A program made the translations under genes and the position numbers. A DNA stretch of 64,000 nucleotides from Mycoplasma procyoni. GTDB lineage: Bacteria; Bacillota_I; Bacilli_A; Mycoplasmatales; Metamycoplasmataceae. The first letter of the stretch is position 1, and each line of letters starts with the position of its first letter. Below are positions 61,753 to 64,000 of the stretch, in pieces. The stretch covers positions 62,001-126,000 of the forward strand of contig NZ_JAFIDB010000002.1 in the NCBI RefSeq assembly GCF_017052595.1. The letters run 5' to 3'. A model generated the notes under the pieces. The model did no database searches, had not been told where the DNA came from, and saw nothing but the letters and a program-made list of their open reading frames with translations.

Positions 61753-61785
61753 ACCTAAATACTATTTAAATTATACAACATTTTA

Positions 61786-62580
61786 TTATTTAGGGAAAGA
61801 ATTGATTATTTTTGCTACTCCACCGAAGTGTTTTGCGGGTCCAACTTGGTCAGCAAGTTTCTTTAGTTTTCTTGATCCGCTTCTCATTGCAATTAAATTA
61901 CCTACAATATCTTTTGTTGATGAATCGTTCATTGAATCACCAATATGAGCTGTTTCTTTTGGATCAATATTTAACATTTGACAAATTTTTAGAGCTGCTA
62001 TTCCTTTAGAACAGTCAGATCTTGTAACTTCAATTGCAAACCCTTTTCCAACTACTTTAGCATTTAAAAAATCATCATATTTTTCTTCAATGTAGTTGTG
62101 AAACTTTTTAATTCTTTTTTGTGAGTTTGCAATTACTAAAATTTTATTAGCTTCTTGAGCAACAAAATCATCATAATCAGCTGCATCAAAGTGTGAAAAT
62201 TTACAAAATACTTTTTCTCAAAAACCTCTTCCATAAAGGAAATTCCCTGGATTTGGTGCAAAAGTGAATTTGTATTTTTTAAGATAGTCAACAATTTTTT
62301 GAACTGATTCAGCACTGAAACCCAAGTTTTGAATCTCGTTGAAATTTTCATCTAAAATGATTGAGCCGTTTTGGAAAATGCTAAATTTTGCATTTACTTT
62401 TTTAGCAATTTCTTTAACTTCATCAGAAACAACACGCCCTGTTGATAAAACAACTATTCCTGTTTTAGAAAATTCTCTAACAGCTTCTTCATTTTTTTGA
62501 CTCATTTTAGCTCAAACACCTATTCCTTTGTCTAAAAGAGTTCCATCTAAATCTATAAAAAGTATTTTTGGTCTAAACAT
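61786..62580 (-). CDS. HAD-superfamily (Cof-type) phosphatase
   Basis: A 264-residue cytosolic hydrolase. LFIDLDGTLLD (D10, D12) and GDSMNDSSTK carry the catalytic and metal residues; the central cap domain is of the Cof type, which acts on sugar phosphates or flavin/thiamine phosphates. Exact substrate unknown. It lies upstream of the tRNA-Cys and tRNA-Arg genes on the minus strand. Confidence 0.85.
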
Positions 62581-62683
62581 AAAAAAAATTATACTCAAAA
62601 TTTTGATATTTAAAGATAATAAATTAAAAAAATGTAATTATTTGCATATTTTGATAAAATAATATCTATGTAGAAAGGAAAAT

Positions 62684-63664
62684 ATGTTTCCATTTAAAGC
62701 AGAAAATTTTGGCGATAACTTTCAATTAGCTATCTTTGTAAATTTACTAATTTACATCTCAATACTTTTAATAGTGCCTATTTTACTTGTGTTATTGATA
62801 GCGGTAGTTAAACCAAAAATCAAAAAATCATCAAATATTTACCTTTATGCCTTAAGTGCAGGGATGCTGTTGATAATTGGAACTGTAGGATTTTTAAGAG
62901 AAGGATATGATAATTTAGAAAAAAGCTTCCATAATCCTGCGTTTTTCAACCAAGAATGACTACACCAAAACCCTTATAACGAACAGTTTATAGTTATGGG
63001 AATAATTGGTGCTGGAGCCATTTTAGGTATTTCAACTATTTTTGTTGTTAGATACATGTTTGTAAAATTCTTTAAGGTTGATGTTCACAAAGATCACGAA
63101 GAACACGGACACCACGATCACATGATTAGCTTCACTGATGTTGATAATCCTAAAGCAGCTTGATTAGCTATTTTATTACTATTATCACACAGAACAATTG
63201 ATGGTTTCATTTTAGGTGCTACTGTTTCAAGAATCACAAGTGGTGACAAACTAAATATTGGGCTAATAATTACTTTTAATATTCATATTTTAATTGAAAT
63301 ATTAATTGTTTACTATAGACAAGTGCAATATGGACAAACAGTAAAAAAAGCTGTAATTTACAATCTATTAACAACTTTATTACTAATTCCGATTATGTTT
63401 GTTGGAGCTTACATTAACCAAGTTCTAAGACAAACTTGATGAATTATTCCAATTGTAAATGCATCTGGTGGTTCTATTTTAACTTTTGTTGTTGTAATAG
63501 AATTAGTCCCTGAATTTATCCACTTAAGAAATAACACCAAAAAAGACTGATACATTGCATTGATTTTCTTTGCAATTGGAATAATTGGAACACTAATGAT
63601 TTTGGCTTTCCATACTCACGATCCTTCAACTATTCCTGCAAAAAACACTATTTCAGGCTTGTAA
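62684..63664 (+). CDS. ZIP-family metal transporter
   Basis: A 326-residue membrane protein with about eight helices. A His-rich cytosolic loop (HKDHEEHGHHDH, about residues 138-150) and the helix motifs SHRTIDGFILGA, FNIHILIEIL and VIELVPEFIHL match ZIP transporters, which bring in Zn, Fe or Mn. The canonical HNxPEG is altered to HRTIDG, so metal preference is uncertain. GAAAGGAAAAT precedes the ATG. Divergent from the HAD gene. Confidence 0.8.
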
Positions 63665-63669
63665 ATGAC

Positions 63670-63690
63670 AAATTGCTTAAAAGGCAATTT
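63670..63690. terminator. Shared terminator of converging genes
   Basis: AAATTGC/GCAATTT with inner T-G and T-A pairs, then TTTTTTA on the plus strand. It overlaps the stop codon of the opposing gene. Confidence 0.7.
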
Positions 63691-64000
63691 TTTTATACAC
63701 ATTTAGATATGGTGACCAGTTTTTGAGTTTTGAGTTGTTCAGTCCAGAAACTATAATTTTAAATTTTGTGTCTCTTGTTGCTTTATAAGAAACTTTTTCA
63801 AAAGTAGAAAGGATTGAGTTTGATTTTTGAACTGTCTGCCAAGTTCCATCTAAAATTTGCAGTTCAATATCATAATTTGAGAAACTCTTAAAAATTTCCA
63901 ATTGCTGTTCTACACCTCAATAGACTAAAGGAAAAACAACAGCTCCTGTTCAACCTAACACAAGAAATGCAGGAGAAATTTTTTGAAAAAATTCATGATA
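63677..64000 (-). CDS. C-terminal part of an unidentified membrane-anchored protein
   Basis: The reading frame enters from the right edge and ends at TAA 63677-63679. It carries a hydrophobic segment (FLVLGWTGAVVFPLVYW, with Trp from TGA) followed by about 80 residues of probably beta-rich sequence (DIELQILDGTWQTVQKS... SYKATRDTKFKIIVSGL). The rest lies outside the window, so the family cannot be given; a surface protein is likely. Confidence 0.6.

Overview
The window is chromosomal DNA from a mycoplasma. It is very AT-rich. In-frame TGA codons must be read as tryptophan: almost every gene is cut at TGA under the standard code but runs intact to TAA or TAG under code 4. It also has lipobox surface lipoproteins, PTS sugar uptake and minimal housekeeping operons. 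Gene content (DUF31-type surface proteases, BMP-type lipoprotein) suggests the hominis/synoviae group (Mycoplasmopsis), but I cannot name a species.

Layout. 1-3676: a giant repeat-domain surface protein running off the left edge. 3762-13242: nadE, then rpoC, rpoB, rpmA and rplU on the minus strand, with an L21-type leader. 13311-20816: a minus-strand run dnaX-ybaB-recR-tmk-holB-rsmI-pepF. 20928-22142: gap and tRNA-His. 22289-26953: plus-strand cluster of a thioredoxin, a DUF31 protease lipoprotein, a second lipoprotein and fmt. 26990-34474: lipoprotein, tpx, an unrecognised gene, tRNA-Trp, an S-component-like membrane protein, tkt, an Asp23-like gene, efp and a frame-broken membrane gene. 34693-42223: the sugar region. 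42259-51323: accessory and surface region. 51684-55235: ptsI and a second pepF. 55288-62580: DNA replication cluster (dnaE, 5'-3' exonuclease, coaE, DnaB/DnaD-like, DnaI-like), two tRNAs and a HAD phosphatase. 62684-64000: a ZIP-type metal transporter and the tail of another membrane protein.

The sugar region is the most coherent system. ptsI energises a glucose EIICBA and a sucrose-type EIIBC that lacks its own EIIA. Sucrose-6-phosphate would then be handled by one 843-residue polypeptide that fuses a GH32 hydrolase to a PfkB fructokinase, with catalytic motifs of both visible. A two-helix membrane peptide and a GntR/UTRA regulator follow in overlapping frames. An 18-bp palindrome, AACTTGT-N4-ACAAGTT, lies at both the sucrose operon promoter and the ptsG promoter, the likely operator linking the two.

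The surface region carries two proteins with DUF31/MIP-like serine protease signatures (834 and 1702 residues), three proteins sharing Ig/FN3-like repeats, a large BMP-family lipoprotein, and two copies of an intergenic cassette each holding an 18-A tract, which look like candidate phase-variable promoters.
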